From Roseinatronobacter sp. S2 (GTDB taxonomy: Bacteria; Pseudomonadota; Alphaproteobacteria; Rhodobacterales; Rhodobacteraceae): a stretch of DNA of 64,000 bases. The position numbers were made by a program, and so were the translations under genes. Under the pieces are notes generated by a model. The model ran no database searches, had not been told where the DNA came from, and saw only the letters and a program-made list of their open reading frames with translations. The stretch lies in NCBI RefSeq assembly GCF_029581395.1, contig NZ_CP121113.1, positions 1,670,001 through 1,734,000 on the forward strand, given 5' to 3'. Each line of letters opens with the position of its first letter. Positions within the stretch are counted from its first letter, which is position 1. Below are positions 8,694-17,869 of the stretch, in pieces.

Positions 8694-9050
8694 ATGCGCC
8701 TGACCGAAGTTGATTTCGGCGCTGCGAAACCTGTTGACGGGTATGGGCCGGATTTCTTTCGTATCGCGGGCATCGCGCATCCCGCGCCGCTGGTCGTTGC
8801 GGGCGGGGATGTGCAGCCCTGGGGCGGGTATGATGATCATGATGCCCTGCTGGACCTGGCGGGGCAGGTGGATGTGCTGTTCATTGGCACGGGCGGCGCA
8901 ATCGCACATATCCCGTCCGCCCTGCGCGAGGCGCTGGAAGCGGCAGGTCTTGGGGTCGAGATCATGGACAGCCCGGCTGCGTGCCGCACATATAATGTTG
9001 TGCTGTCCGAACAGCGGCGCGTGGCTGTCGCGCTGCTGCCGGTCGGATAG
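8694..9050 (+). CDS. Mth938-like (DUF498) domain protein
   Basis: This 118-residue protein belongs to the Mth938-like family, related to the mitochondrial complex I assembly factor NDUFAF3. Family patterns visible are DVQPWGGYDD, LFIGTGGAIAHIP and GVEIMDSPAACRTYNVVLSE. The biochemical role is not established. The ATG at 8694 follows AAGGAGGGG and lies two bases after the secF stop, which is a conserved neighbourhood in this order. The window thus holds two proteins with complex I assembly-factor relatives, this one and the protein at 4614-5387. Confidence 0.85.
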   Translation: MRLTEVDFGAAKPVDGYGPDFFRIAGIAHPAPLVVAGGDVQPWGGYDDHDALLDLAGQVDVLFIGTGGAIAHIPSALREALEAAGLGVEIMDSPAACRTYNVVLSEQRRVAVALLPVG

Positions 9051-9059
9051 GGCGTATTT

Positions 9060-9080
9060 GAGTATTTTTTGCAAGATGAA
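9060..9080 (+). repeat. Short intergenic motif, copy 2
   Basis: GAGTATTT, three more bases, then GCAAGATGAA, in the short gap between the Mth938-like gene and ccmA and oriented toward ccmA. It matches the copy at 28-48. Here it lies 36 bases before the proposed ccmA start. Confidence 0.6.
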
Positions 9081-9116
9081 GTGCTGTTGCGGCACTTTGT
9101 CACAAAGGGGCGCATC

Positions 9117-9740
9117 TTGGGTCTGAGTGTCACGAACCTTGCTTGTGCGCGTGGCGGGCTTCCTTTGCTGGAAGGGGTCGGGTTTTCGCTGGAGGCCGGT
9201 CAGGCGCTGGTTTTGCGCGGGCCCAACGGCTGCGGCAAGACCACGCTTTTGCGCACCATCGCAGGGCTGCAACCCGCACGGGCGGGCGACATTACCTGCC
9301 CGCCTGATTCCATTGCCTATGCCGCACATGCCGACGGGTTGAAGACCACCCTGAGCGTGGCGGAAAACCTGTCATTCTGGGCGGCGATCTATGGCACAAA
9401 AGGCGTCGGGGATGCGCTGGACAAGATGAACCTGCGCCCGCTTGCGGGCCGTGCGGCGCAAAACCTGTCGGCTGGGCAAAAGCGGCGTCTGGGACTGGCG
9501 CGGCTTATGGTCACAGGGCGCCCCATATGGGTGCTGGATGAACCGACCGTGTCGCTGGACACGGTTTCGGTTGCGTTGTTTGCAGATGTCATGCGCGCCC
9601 ATCTGGCGGGCGGCGGAATGGCATTGATTGCCACGCATATCGACCTTGGCCTGCCAGAGGTTGGCGTTCTGGATCTGACGCCGTTCAAGGCCAGTCTGGA
9701 CAGCACCGGCAGCGGGCATTTCGACGAGGCATTCTTGTGA
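9117..9740 (+). CDS. ccmA: Haem exporter ATPase CcmA
   Basis: ATPase of the CcmABCD complex, which releases holo-CcmE during cytochrome c maturation. ABC motifs are clear: Walker [12 protein letters not shown], signature [15 protein letters not shown], Walker [14 protein letters not shown] and the switch His in ATHIDLG. The product has 207 residues from TTG 9117, preceded by AAAGGGG at a good distance. The 16 extra codons upstream back to 9069 would translate part of the intergenic repeat and are unlikely. It overlaps ccmB by four bases. Confidence 0.94.
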   Translation: MGLSVTNLACARGGLPLLEGVGFSLEAGQALVLRGPNGCGKTTLLRTIAGLQPARAGDITCPPDSIAYAAHADGLKTTLSVAENLSFWAAIYGTKGVGDALDKMNLRPLAGRAAQNLSAGQKRRLGLARLMVTGRPIWVLDEPTVSLDTVSVALFADVMRAHLAGGGMALIATHIDLGLPEVGVLDLTPFKASLDSTGSGHFDEAFL

Positions 9741-10393
9741 TTGCGCTTCTGGTCCGCGATCTGCGGCTGGCGTTTCGCGCAGGCGGCGGCTTTGGTCTGG
9801 GGCTGGCGTTTTTCCTGATCATGGCGGTTCTGGTCCCGCTTGGTGTGGGGCCAGAGCCGGACATACTGGCGCGTATTGCGCCCGGTATTTTGTGGGTGGG
9901 GGCGCTTCTGGCGTGTTTGCTGTCGCTGGACCGCATATTTGCGCTGGATTTTGAGGATGGCTCGCTTGATTTGCTGGCGACTGCGCCGGTGCCGATGGAA
10001 GGGGTTGTGTCCATCAAGGCGCTGGCGCACTGGCTGACAACGGGCCTGCCGCTGGTGCTGGTATCGCCGGTGCTGGGGTTGCTGCTGTATCTGCCGCCGC
10101 AAGCCTATATCTGGCTGGTTGTGTCGCTGGCCCTTGGCACACCGGCGCTGTCCGTGATCGGCACATTCGGCGCGGCCTTGACGGTGGGGTTGAAGCGCGG
10201 CGGCTTGTTATTGTCACTGCTGGTGTTGCCGCTATATATTCCGACACTGGTTTTCGGGGCCGAAGTGGTGGCGCGCGGGGCGCAGGGGCTGGAGGTGGCG
10301 ACACCGGTTGCGCTGTTGGCGGGCATCACTGCAGGGGCTGTGGCATTATTGCCCTTTGCATCTGCCCTTGTGATACGGATAAACCTTCGGTGA
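9737..10393 (+). CDS. ccmB: Haem exporter protein CcmB
   Basis: Membrane subunit of the CcmABCD complex. The 218-residue protein has six hydrophobic segments and the family N-terminus [16 protein letters not shown], followed by [17 protein letters not shown]. Motifs [22 protein letters not shown] and [18 protein letters not shown] match CcmB. It starts with a TTG or GTG-type codon overlapping the ccmA stop (9737-9740), indicating translational coupling. ccmC follows after 52 bases. Confidence 0.94.
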   Translation: MIALLVRDLRLAFRAGGGFGLGLAFFLIMAVLVPLGVGPEPDILARIAPGILWVGALLACLLSLDRIFALDFEDGSLDLLATAPVPMEGVVSIKALAHWLTTGLPLVLVSPVLGLLLYLPPQAYIWLVVSLALGTPALSVIGTFGAALTVGLKRGGLLLSLLVLPLYIPTLVFGAEVVARGAQGLEVATPVALLAGITAGAVALLPFASALVIRINLR

Positions 10394-10445
10394 GGGCCGC
10401 TGCGACAGGCTTGAGAGCGACCCCAACTGAGGATAGGTGAGCACA

Positions 10446-11177
10446 ATGGCATCGCTTTGGGAATATGCAAACCCGCTGAAATTTATGCGCACCACGGATT
10501 GGCTGTTGCCGGTTGTGGCGGTTGCGGCTGTCGTGATGACCGCAACGGGGTTGATCTGGGGGTTCTTTTTCACGCCTGACGATTTTCGCCAGGGGTCGAC
10601 TGTCAAGATCGTGTTCATCCATGTGCCTGCCGCGATGATGGCGATCAATGCCTGGGTCATGATGCTGGTGGCATCATTGGTGTGGTTGATCCGCAGGCAC
10701 CATGTCAGTGCATTGGCGGCCAAGGCAGCTGCGCCCATCGGGCTGACGATGACCTTTATCGGATTGTTTACCGGTGCGGTCTGGGGCCAGCCGATGTGGG
10801 GGACATGGTGGGCATGGGACCCGCGGCTTACATCTTTCCTGATCCTGTTTCTGTTCTATCTGGGATATATCGCGCTGTGGTCGGCGATTGATGACCCTGA
10901 CACCGGCGCGGACCTGACGGCAGTATTGTGCCTTGTCGGGTCGGTCTTTGCGGTTCTGTCGCGCTACGCGGCGCTGTTCTGGAATCAGGGCCTGCATCAG
11001 GGCGCGTCCTTGTCGGTGGCACCGGGCACGCGCATGGACTGGGCCTATAAGGCGCCGCTATATGTCAGTATGGTGGGCTTTGGCCTGATATTCGTGGCGC
11101 TGGTTCTGGCGGGCACGCGCACCGAAATTCGCGCACGCCGCATGAAGGCGCTTGTGGCGCGTGAAAGGATGGTCTGA
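10446..11177 (+). CDS. ccmC: Haem-handling protein CcmC
   Basis: CcmC delivers haem to CcmE. The 243-residue protein starts at ATG 10446 after GGTGA; a GTG at 10437 is an alternative with AGG spacing. Six spans are apparent. The periplasmic tryptophan-rich WWD motif is present as WGTWWAWDPRLTS, flanked by conserved histidines in IFIHVPAAMM-type context and in NQGLHQGASLSV. The stop codon overlaps the ccmD ATG by one base. Confidence 0.96.
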   Translation: MASLWEYANPLKFMRTTDWLLPVVAVAAVVMTATGLIWGFFFTPDDFRQGSTVKIVFIHVPAAMMAINAWVMMLVASLVWLIRRHHVSALAAKAAAPIGLTMTFIGLFTGAVWGQPMWGTWWAWDPRLTSFLILFLFYLGYIALWSAIDDPDTGADLTAVLCLVGSVFAVLSRYAALFWNQGLHQGASLSVAPGTRMDWAYKAPLYVSMVGFGLIFVALVLAGTRTEIRARRMKALVARERMV

Positions 11178-11332
11178 TGCCCGATCTTGGACGCTATGCG
11201 ATGGAAGTGTCGCTGGCCTATCTGGCCTCTCTGGGGCTGATTGGCGGGTTGGCATTATGGTATTGGCTGCGCGGGCGCGCTGTGCGCCAGCAGTTGAACG
11301 AGGTTGAAAACCGAAAGGTCGGAAATGGGTAA
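11177..11332 (+). CDS. ccmD: Haem exporter protein CcmD
   Basis: This 51-residue ORF begins at the ATG that shares its A with the ccmC stop, and ends inside the start of the next gene. It reads [20 protein letters not shown] and continues into a single membrane span (about residues 12-31) ending [18 protein letters not shown] short single-span protein with a basic tail, placed between ccmC and ccmG, is the CcmD pattern. It is short enough to be missed by automatic ORF callers. Confidence 0.9.
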   Translation: MPDLGRYAMEVSLAYLASLGLIGGLALWYWLRGRAVRQQLNEVENRKVGNG

Positions 11333-11861
11333 ATTCAGACCGTTAATGTTCCTGCCACCTGTGCTGTTTCTGGCGCTGGCGGCGTTGTTCTGGTTCGGGA
11401 ATATGCGCGATGACCGCGAAGCATTGCCATCTGCGCGCGAAGGGCAACAAGCCCCCGGTGTGATGCTGACACAGCTGGGCGAATTGCCCCTGTTCGACAA
11501 TGACACGCTGCGCGATGGTGAGGTAAAGCTGGTCAATTACTGGGCATCATGGTGCGCACCTTGCCGCGCAGAACACCCTTTGCTGGAAGAACTGGCAGAA
11601 GAATTGCCGGTCTATGGCATCAACTACCGTGATCAGGCCGACCGCGCACTGGATTTTCTGGATGAGCTGGGCAATCCGTTTGCTGCCAGCGGTCAGGATT
11701 CCACAGGGCGCATGGCGCTGGACTGGGGCCTGTATGGGGTGCCGGAAACCTATGTTGTGGCTGGTGACGGGACCATCATCCTGCGTTTTGCGGGGCCGAT
11801 CACGCGCGATGTGGTCGCCAACCGTATCAGGCCCGCGATCGAACGGGCGCAGGCGCATTGA
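11325..11861 (+). CDS. ccmG: Thiol:disulfide interchange protein CcmG/DsbE
   Basis: Membrane-anchored periplasmic thioredoxin that reduces apocytochrome c or CcmH. The 178-residue product starts at ATG 11325, overlapping the ccmD stop by eight bases. It has an N-terminal anchor (residues 5-23), then the thioredoxin site [15 protein letters not shown] and the cis-proline region GVPETYVV. ccmE, ccmF and ccmH are not in the window, so the maturation system is split between loci. Confidence 0.94.
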   Translation: MGKFRPLMFLPPVLFLALAALFWFGNMRDDREALPSAREGQQAPGVMLTQLGELPLFDNDTLRDGEVKLVNYWASWCAPCRAEHPLLEELAEELPVYGINYRDQADRALDFLDELGNPFAASGQDSTGRMALDWGLYGVPETYVVAGDGTIILRFAGPITRDVVANRIRPAIERAQAH

Positions 11862-12259
11862 GTATTGTATATACCCATGAGCCGGATCTGAGCGTGGCTG
11901 AATTTGCGCGCGTTTTACACGCATCCGGTCTGGCGGAACGCAGGCCTTCGGACCTCGCGCGGCTTGACGCAATGCTGCGCGGTGCGCAGGTGATTGTGAC
12001 GGCCCGTGACGGGGAACATCTGATCGGGGTGGCACGGTCTATCACGGACTGGGCGTATTGTTTGTATTGCTCTGATCTGTGTGTGGATAACGCATATCAG
12101 GGCAGGGGGATTGGCAAGGCATTGTTGGCGCAAACCGCGCAGGCCGCACCTGATGTCAAAACCTGCCTGCTGCTATCCGCACCGGCTGCGATATCCTTCT
12201 ATGATGCCGCAGGGTTCCGGCGCCATGAGGGTGCATTTGTTTTCGCGCAGCGCGGATAA
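11858..12259 (+). CDS. GNAT-family N-acetyltransferase
   Basis: This 133-residue GCN5-type acetyltransferase shows the acetyl-CoA binding signature [18 protein letters not shown], preceded by the beta strand LYCSDLCV, and the C-terminal [19 protein letters not shown] typical of YpeA-like small GNATs. The substrate is unknown. The TTG start at 11858 overlaps the ccmG stop by four bases, so it is probably the last gene of the ccm transcript. The gene converges on the minus-strand gene that ends at 12260. Confidence 0.82.
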   Translation: MSIVYTHEPDLSVAEFARVLHASGLAERRPSDLARLDAMLRGAQVIVTARDGEHLIGVARSITDWAYCLYCSDLCVDNAYQGRGIGKALLAQTAQAAPDVKTCLLLSAPAAISFYDAAGFRRHEGAFVFAQRG

Positions 12260-12655
12260 TTATTCCCGCACGATGAACGAGATGACCTCGCGCGTTGGTC
12301 CTTCGGTCAAAACCAGTTCCCACCGGCCCGGGCGTGTCATCTGACCGGACGCAGACCACGCACCTGCGCTGTCTGTGCCGGTGTCCAGCATGATGGCAGT
12401 ACCACCCGTGGGACGCAGCTGCGCCTGGGGGTCTTGCGTTTCCGCATGCTCCACAGTCAGATCAACGCGGTATCCCCCGTCAATGGCCACAGCCGTCCTG
12501 ATCTGTGGCTGTATATCGACGGAATGCAGTAAAAGCGTCTGGTTGGCCCCGACGATGGGCAGGGGGTCGCGCACGAAGAATGTGACCGAAGCCATAACTA
12601 TGATGAAGCCCAGCACGAGTGCCAGAATGGACAGGGCAATAACGCGGGTCGACAT
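12260..12655 (-). CDS. Membrane-anchored protein of unknown function
   Basis: The protein has about 131 residues, one N-terminal membrane span (about residues 6-27) and then a periplasmic domain rich in beta-type sequence (GGYRVDLTVEHAE...GRWELVLTEG). The overall look recalls FixH/YtkA-type Ig-like domains but no diagnostic motif is seen, so the function is left open. The ATG at 12655 is preferred over that at 12664 because an AAAGAG site then has correct spacing. It lies downstream of acnA on the same strand, but the acnA terminator at 12734-12766 separates them. Confidence 0.65.
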   Translation of the reverse strand: MSTRVIALSILALVLGFIIVMASVTFFVRDPLPIVGANQTLLLHSVDIQPQIRTAVAIDGGYRVDLTVEHAETQDPQAQLRPTGGTAIMLDTGTDSAGAWSASGQMTRPGRWELVLTEGPTREVISFIVRE

Positions 12656-12733
12656 ATGGCGCATCTCTTTTTCGGGGGATGATGATGCTGACTAATGCGC
12701 GCGGGCGGTGGCGTCAACCGACGGTGCCGTGAC

Positions 12734-12766
12734 AAAAAAGACCCCGGCATGATGGCCGGGGTCTTT
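12734..12766 (-). terminator. Rho-independent terminator of acnA
   Basis: AAAGACCCCGGC (12737-12748), a six-base loop and GCCGGGGTCTTT (12755-12766) form a perfect 12-bp stem. Read on the minus strand it is followed by a run of six T residues (A residues at 12734-12739 on the plus strand). It lies 28 bases past the acnA stop. Confidence 0.92.
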
Positions 12767-12793
12767 GGGATTTTGGCTTCAAAGCAGGCCTGT

Positions 12794-15544
12794 TCAGGCT
12801 GATTTAGCCAGATCGCGCAGCACATAATGCAGCACGCCACCATGTTCGACATATTCCTTTTCGATGCCGGTATCGATGCGGCATTTCAAGGTGATGACCT
12901 TTTGCGTGCCATCTTCATAGGTGATGGTGCAAGGCACTTCGGAAAGGGGTTTAAGATCCCCTTCCAACCCGCTGATCGAAATGGTTTCCATACCCGTCAG
13001 ACCAAGGGACTTGCGGTTGTCATCACCGGTAAATTCAAACGGAATAACACCCATGCCCACAAGGTTGGAACGGTGGATACGTTCAAAGGATTGCGCGATC
13101 ACAGCCTTGACGCCCAACAGGTTCGTGCCCTTGGCCGCCCAGTCACGGCTGGAGCCTGCGCCATATTCCACACCACCAATCACCACCAGCGGCGTGCCTT
13201 GGTCCTGATAGGCCATGGAGGCATCATAGATAGATGTCTGCTGCCCGTCAGGTCCGTTGGTATAGCCGCCTTCGACGGCATCCAGCATTTCGTTCTTGAT
13301 GCGGATATTGGCGAAGGTGCCGCGCATCATGACTTCATGGTTGCCACGGCGCGACCCGTAGGAATTGAATTCACGCACGGGAACCTGACGTTCGGTCAGA
13401 TATTTGCCAGCAGGTGTTTCCGCCTTGAAGCTGCCTGCGGGGCTGATGTGGTCGGTGGTGATCATGTCACCCAGAACGGCCAGAATGCGCGCATCTTTCA
13501 GGTCGGAAATGGTGCCGGCTTCGGCCCCCATGTCGCGGAAGTAGGGCGGGTTCTGGATATAGGTCGAGGATGCGGGCCAGTCATAGGTTTCCGAATCCGT
13601 GGTTTCCACAGCCTGCCATTTTTCATCGCCTTTGAAGACGTCGGCATATTTCGACGTGAAGGCGTTGCGTGTCACTGTGCGTTCGACAAGTTCGGCAATT
13701 TCCTTCTGGCTGGGCCAGATGTCTTTCAGGTAGACATCCTTGCCATCGGGTGTTTGCGCGATCGGGTCTTTGGTGATGTCAATATTCATGTCACCGGCCA
13801 GCGCATAGGCCACAACCAGCGGCGGGCTGGCCAGATAGTTGGCGCGCACATCGGGGCTGATGCGCCCTTCAAAGTTGCGGTTGCCCGACAGAACCGATGT
13901 TGCAATCAGGTCATTGTCACTGATCGCCTTGGAGATTTCTTCCTGCAACGGGCCGGAATTGCCGATGCAGGTGGTGCAGCCATAGCCCACAAGGTTGAAG
14001 CCGATGGCGTCCAGATCCTCTTGCAACTCTGCCGCTTCCAGATAGGCGGACACGACTTGCGATCCGGGCGCGAGCGAGGTTTTCACCCATGGCTTGCGTG
14101 TCAGACCCAGCGCACGCGCTTTGCGCGCCACCAGACCGGCCCCGATCATGACATATGGGTTCGACGTGTTGGTGCATGATGTGATGGACGCAATCACGAC
14201 AGAGCCGTCGTGGATCGTATACTCCTCGCCATCGACCTTGGCGGTTTTGCGCGGGTCCACCGGCGCGGTCGGGGCAGGGCCTTCGTCTGCCATTCCGACA
14301 GCGTCCGCAGAGGTTGAAGTGCCACGGTATTCGGACACGACATCAAGGAATTTCTGTGCAGCCTGATCCAGCGCAGTATGGTCCTGCGGGCGTTTCGGTC
14401 CCGAAATTGCTGGAACAACCGTTCCCATATCCAGTTCCAGCGTGTCGGTATAGATGGGTGCGTAATCCGCCCCGCGCCAGAAACCGTTTTCTTTTGCATA
14501 GGCTTCGACCAGCGCCACGCGGTCCTTGTCGCGGCCGGTCTGTTCCAGATAGCGCAGCGTTTCCTGATCAATCGGGAAGAAGCCGCAGGTTGCGCCATAT
14601 TCGGGGGCCATATTGGCAATGGTCGCGCGGTCGGCCAGGGGCAGGTGATCCAGCCCTTCGCCATAGAATTCGACGAATTTGCCAACCACACCCTTGGCGC
14701 GCAGCAGTTGCACAACTTTCAGCACCAGATCGGTGGCAGTCGTGCCTTCGGTCATGGCGCCGGTCAGTTTGAAACCCACCACTTCAGGGATCAGCATCGA
14801 CACGGGCTGGCCCAGCATAGCAGCTTCAGCTTCAATACCGCCAACGCCCCAGCCCAGCACCGCCAGACCATTGACCATGGTGGTGTGACTGTCCGTGCCG
14901 ACCAGCGTGTCAGGATATGCCACGGTTTCGCCATTCTGATCTTCATCCGTCCAGACGGTCTGGGCCAGATATTCCAGATTGACCTGATGGCAAATGCCGG
15001 TGCCCGGTGGCACAACGCGGAAATTGTTGAACGCTTTCTGACCCCATTTCAGGAAGGTATAGCGTTCGATATTGCGTTCATATTCGCGGTCTACATTCAT
15101 CTGGAACGCGCGCGGATTGCCGAATTCATCAATCATCACGCTGTGGTCGATCACCAGATCAACAGGGGTCAGCGGGTTGATTTTTTGTGCGTCGCCGCCC
15201 AAGGCCTTGATGCCATCCCGCATGGCTGCCAGATCCACCACGGCCGGAACGCCGGTGAAATCCTGCATCAGCACGCGGGCCGGACGATAGGCAATCTCGC
15301 GCGGGTTTCTGCCGCCATTTTTGCCCCAGTCGGAGAAGGCCTTAATGTCGTCCAGCGACACGGTCTTGCCATCCTCGAATCGCAGCATGTTTTCCAACAC
15401 GACTTTCAGGCTGGCGGGCAGTTTCGAGAACTCGCCCAGACCTGCCGCTTCCGCCGCCGGAATTGAATAATATGCAATGGTCTTGCCGCCTGCGCTTAAT
15501 GTTTTGCGCGCTTTCGCGCTGTCCTGTCCGACGATAATGGTCAT
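12794..15544 (-). CDS. acnA: Aconitate hydratase A
   Basis: TCA-cycle enzyme that interconverts citrate and isocitrate with a [4Fe-4S] cluster. At 916 residues it has AcnA/IRP-type length. Cluster ligands are visible in ITSCTNTSNPYVM and in GYGCTTCIGNSGPL; substrate and swivel-domain motifs include DSHTTMVNGL, SYGSRRGNHEVMMRGTFAN and GAGSSRDWAAKG. The ATG at 15544 follows GAGGGAGG. It is monocistronic, with its own terminator. The upstream region, shared with a divergent DUF1223 gene, holds a small palindrome at 15642-15651. Confidence 0.98.
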   Translation of the reverse strand: MTIIVGQDSAKARKTLSAGGKTIAYYSIPAAEAAGLGEFSKLPASLKVVLENMLRFEDGKTVSLDDIKAFSDWGKNGGRNPREIAYRPARVLMQDFTGVPAVVDLAAMRDGIKALGGDAQKINPLTPVDLVIDHSVMIDEFGNPRAFQMNVDREYERNIERYTFLKWGQKAFNNFRVVPPGTGICHQVNLEYLAQTVWTDEDQNGETVAYPDTLVGTDSHTTMVNGLAVLGWGVGGIEAEAAMLGQPVSMLIPEVVGFKLTGAMTEGTTATDLVLKVVQLLRAKGVVGKFVEFYGEGLDHLPLADRATIANMAPEYGATCGFFPIDQETLRYLEQTGRDKDRVALVEAYAKENGFWRGADYAPIYTDTLELDMGTVVPAISGPKRPQDHTALDQAAQKFLDVVSEYRGTSTSADAVGMADEGPAPTAPVDPRKTAKVDGEEYTIHDGSVVIASITSCTNTSNPYVMIGAGLVARKARALGLTRKPWVKTSLAPGSQVVSAYLEAAELQEDLDAIGFNLVGYGCTTCIGNSGPLQEEISKAISDNDLIATSVLSGNRNFEGRISPDVRANYLASPPLVVAYALAGDMNIDITKDPIAQTPDGKDVYLKDIWPSQKEIAELVERTVTRNAFTSKYADVFKGDEKWQAVETTDSETYDWPASSTYIQNPPYFRDMGAEAGTISDLKDARILAVLGDMITTDHISPAGSFKAETPAGKYLTERQVPVREFNSYGSRRGNHEVMMRGTFANIRIKNEMLDAVEGGYTNGPDGQQTSIYDASMAYQDQGTPLVVIGGVEYGAGSSRDWAAKGTNLLGVKAVIAQSFERIHRSNLVGMGVIPFEFTGDDNRKSLGLTGMETISISGLEGDLKPLSEVPCTITYEDGTQKVITLKCRIDTGIEKEYVEHGGVLHYVLRDLAKSA

Positions 15545-15641
15545 AAGGTGGCCTCCCTCTAGGGGTTGAAGGGTTTTGCTACATAAGCATTTGCCCTATC
15601 ACTGCGGTTCGTTCAAGTGGGAATGCGCGTTTTTGTATACC

Positions 15642-15651
15642 ATTGTGCACA
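15642..15651. promoter_or_regulatory. Palindrome in acnA/DUF1223 divergent region
   Basis: TTGTGCACAA is a perfect 10-base palindrome, preceded at 15632 by a related half-like TTTGTATAC. It lies in the 236-base region between divergent acnA and the DUF1223 gene. It could be an operator of GntR or similar type, but no regulator can be assigned. Nothing else stands out in this stretch. Confidence 0.25.
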
Positions 15652-15780
15652 AAAAATGATTTTCGACTGTTGCAGTGTTACCTTAGGGTCATGTTTGTGC
15701 TTTCCTCTCAAAACCTTGATTGGCGCGATGTCGTGGACATGGTTAGATCAGCCTTGCTTATGAAACCGGAAGGGAATGAT

Positions 15781-16509
15781 ATGCGAATGGCTCCGCGCCC
15801 GAAGGAAGCCGCTTTTGCACTGGTCGGGGTGGTCATGGGACTTGCATCCACGGCGCAGGCGCAAACCAATCCTGTTGTCGTGGAACTTTACACATCTCAA
15901 GGCTGTGCGGCCTGTCCACCTGCGGATGCAGTGTTGCAGCAACTTGCAGAACGTGATGACGTTATAGCCCTTGGACTGCATGTGGACTACTGGGACTATA
16001 TCGGATGGGCCGACAGTTTCGGACAGTCCGCGTTCAGTTCCCGCCAGAAGGAATATGCGCGCAACAATGGCCGTGCATCCGTCTATACCCCGCAAATGAT
16101 TATCAGCGGGCAGGACGAGGTGAAGGGATCTGCCACGATGAAGGTGATGGGGCTTATTCAGGACCATCTGGCCCAGTCATCGGGATCGCAACAGATTGTT
16201 GTATCGCTTACCCCGTCCGGCAATGGCCAGATGCGCATTGACGCGCGCTCGCCCTTCCCGCTGAAACCGCCGGCGGATATTCAGATCGTGCGCTACCGCA
16301 ACACCGCCGAGGTTGAAATCATGGGTGGCGAGAATGAGGGCCGCAAGGTCACCTATCATAACATCGTCACGCAGTGGGACATTGTTGCGCAATGGGACGG
16401 ACTTGAACCCTTCCGGAAAGATGTCACGCTGGATGGGTCCGGCCCTGTCGTGGTTCTGGTTCAGGAACGCGGGCAGGGGCCTATTCTTGCGGCGGCACGA
16501 CAACGCTAG
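15781..16509 (+). CDS. DUF1223 thioredoxin-like secreted protein
   Basis: The protein has 242 residues from ATG 15781, which follows GAAGGGAATGAT; the ORF upstream is open but lacks a better start. A signal peptide is visible (VGVVMGLASTAQAQ, cleavage near residue 28). Next come VVELYTSQGCAACPPADAVL, a CxxC thioredoxin-like site characteristic of DUF1223, and HVDYWDYIGWADSFGQ, the family hallmark. It probably acts on thiols or metals in the periplasm; the function has not been established. It is transcribed away from acnA. Confidence 0.88.
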   Translation: MRMAPRPKEAAFALVGVVMGLASTAQAQTNPVVVELYTSQGCAACPPADAVLQQLAERDDVIALGLHVDYWDYIGWADSFGQSAFSSRQKEYARNNGRASVYTPQMIISGQDEVKGSATMKVMGLIQDHLAQSSGSQQIVVSLTPSGNGQMRIDARSPFPLKPPADIQIVRYRNTAEVEIMGGENEGRKVTYHNIVTQWDIVAQWDGLEPFRKDVTLDGSGPVVVLVQERGQGPILAAARQR

Positions 16510-16735
16510 GGGGCTGTCCTGCGCGCGTGTGCCGTGCAGATCATGGCGAACGGGCGTTGTGTTGCCGCAAGCGCGCGGCTAAACGCAAGGACGCGTCGCA
16601 AATCTGGTAGTGTGGCAAGCCGGAATGCGGGTATTCGCGCAACATCTGCGAGGATGCGCCCGCGCGAATCGCTTTCAATTATGCGACCATAGGCATACTG
16701 TCGCTCGCAGTTTCTGGTTCAGGGGTTTGGCACAA

Positions 16736-17869
16736 GTGCGCAGTATTGACCGATATCTTCTGGTTCAGTTGCTGACGGTCTTTGCCTTTTTCTCGCTTGT
16801 GCTGATTTCGGTTTATTGGGTCAATCGTGCCGCACGGTTGTTCGATGCAATCGTGGGGGATGGCCAGAGTTTCTGGATTTTTCTGGAACTTTCCGCGCTG
16901 ACCCTGCCCAATGTCATTCGTGTGGTCCTGCCCCTGTCTGCATTCGCAGCGGCAGTATATGTCGCCATGCGGATGACGCGCGATAACGAACTGGTGGTGC
17001 TGCAAGGCACGGGGTTGTCTTTTGTGCGGATGCTGCTGCCAGTGGCGGTTTTCGGGCTGGTGGCGGCGCTTATGCTGGCTTTCCTGATGCATGTGCTGAT
17101 GCCGCTGTCGCGGATGCAGCTGGCCGAGCGTCAGGTTCAGATCGCCGAGAATATCACCTCTCGCTTGCTGCGTTCCGGGGAGTTTTTGCAACCTGCCGAC
17201 GATATTGTGGTTTTCGTGCGGGAAATAACGCCTGAAGGGAAACTGCTTGATGTGTTCTTGTCTGATTCCCGCACCGCAGGCACGCGCGTCGAATATAATG
17301 CCAGTTCCGCGTTGCTGGTTCCGGGGGTGCAGGGGCCGGCGCTGGTTTTGCTGGACGGTGTCGCGCTGATCTATCGTGAAGGGCCGGATCGTTTGGGCAC
17401 GCTAAGTTTTGACGATCTGACATTCGATATAGGTGCGTTGGTCGGGCCAGCGGGGCGGCGCGCGGATGTGCGCGAACTGCCCACCAGCCAGCTGATTTCG
17501 CCTGACCCCGAAGAATTAGAGACGTTGGAAATTTCTGTCGCAGAGGTCCGTTTCGAACTGGCCAGCCGTTTTGCACAGCCGTTGCTGGCGGTCATGACAT
17601 CTCTGATCGGGTTTGTGGCAATCTGTCTGGGACAGTTCAGCCGGTTGGGTGTCTGGCGGCAGGTGTTGGGCGCGATTATCGTGCTGGCCCTGGTTCAGCT
17701 GGCCAGCAATGCAGCATCCGGTTTTGCGTTGCGCAATGCAGCACTCGCGTGGCTTGCCTTTCTGCCGGTTGCCCTTGGCAGTGCTGTCGTGGTGGTCATG
17801 CTGTGGTGGGCAAGCCGTGCGCGGGGGCGTGGCTGGACGGCGCGCGCGCAAGCCGGGGCTGTAACATGA
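16736..17869 (+). CDS. lptF: LPS export permease LptF
   Basis: One of two membrane subunits of the LptB2FG transporter that extracts LPS from the inner membrane. The GTG at 16736 gives the family N-terminus MRSIDRYLLVQLLTVFAFFS, with AGGGG upstream; the longer reading frame back to 16610 is not family-like. It has 377 residues, three N-terminal and three C-terminal spans and a periplasmic domain between them, with the typical VLPLSAFAAAVYVAMRM segment. The stop overlaps the lptG ATG by four bases. The 226 bases before it contain no other gene that I can support. Confidence 0.94.
   Translation: MRSIDRYLLVQLLTVFAFFSLVLISVYWVNRAARLFDAIVGDGQSFWIFLELSALTLPNVIRVVLPLSAFAAAVYVAMRMTRDNELVVLQGTGLSFVRMLLPVAVFGLVAALMLAFLMHVLMPLSRMQLAERQVQIAENITSRLLRSGEFLQPADDIVVFVREITPEGKLLDVFLSDSRTAGTRVEYNASSALLVPGVQGPALVLLDGVALIYREGPDRLGTLSFDDLTFDIGALVGPAGRRADVRELPTSQLISPDPEELETLEISVAEVRFELASRFAQPLLAVMTSLIGFVAICLGQFSRLGVWRQVLGAIIVLALVQLASNAASGFALRNAALAWLAFLPVALGSAVVVVMLWWASRARGRGWTARAQAGAVT

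Noticed and set aside
12827..14179. 450-codon plus-strand ORF inside acnA
   Set aside because: Antisense to acnA with no recognisable domain.
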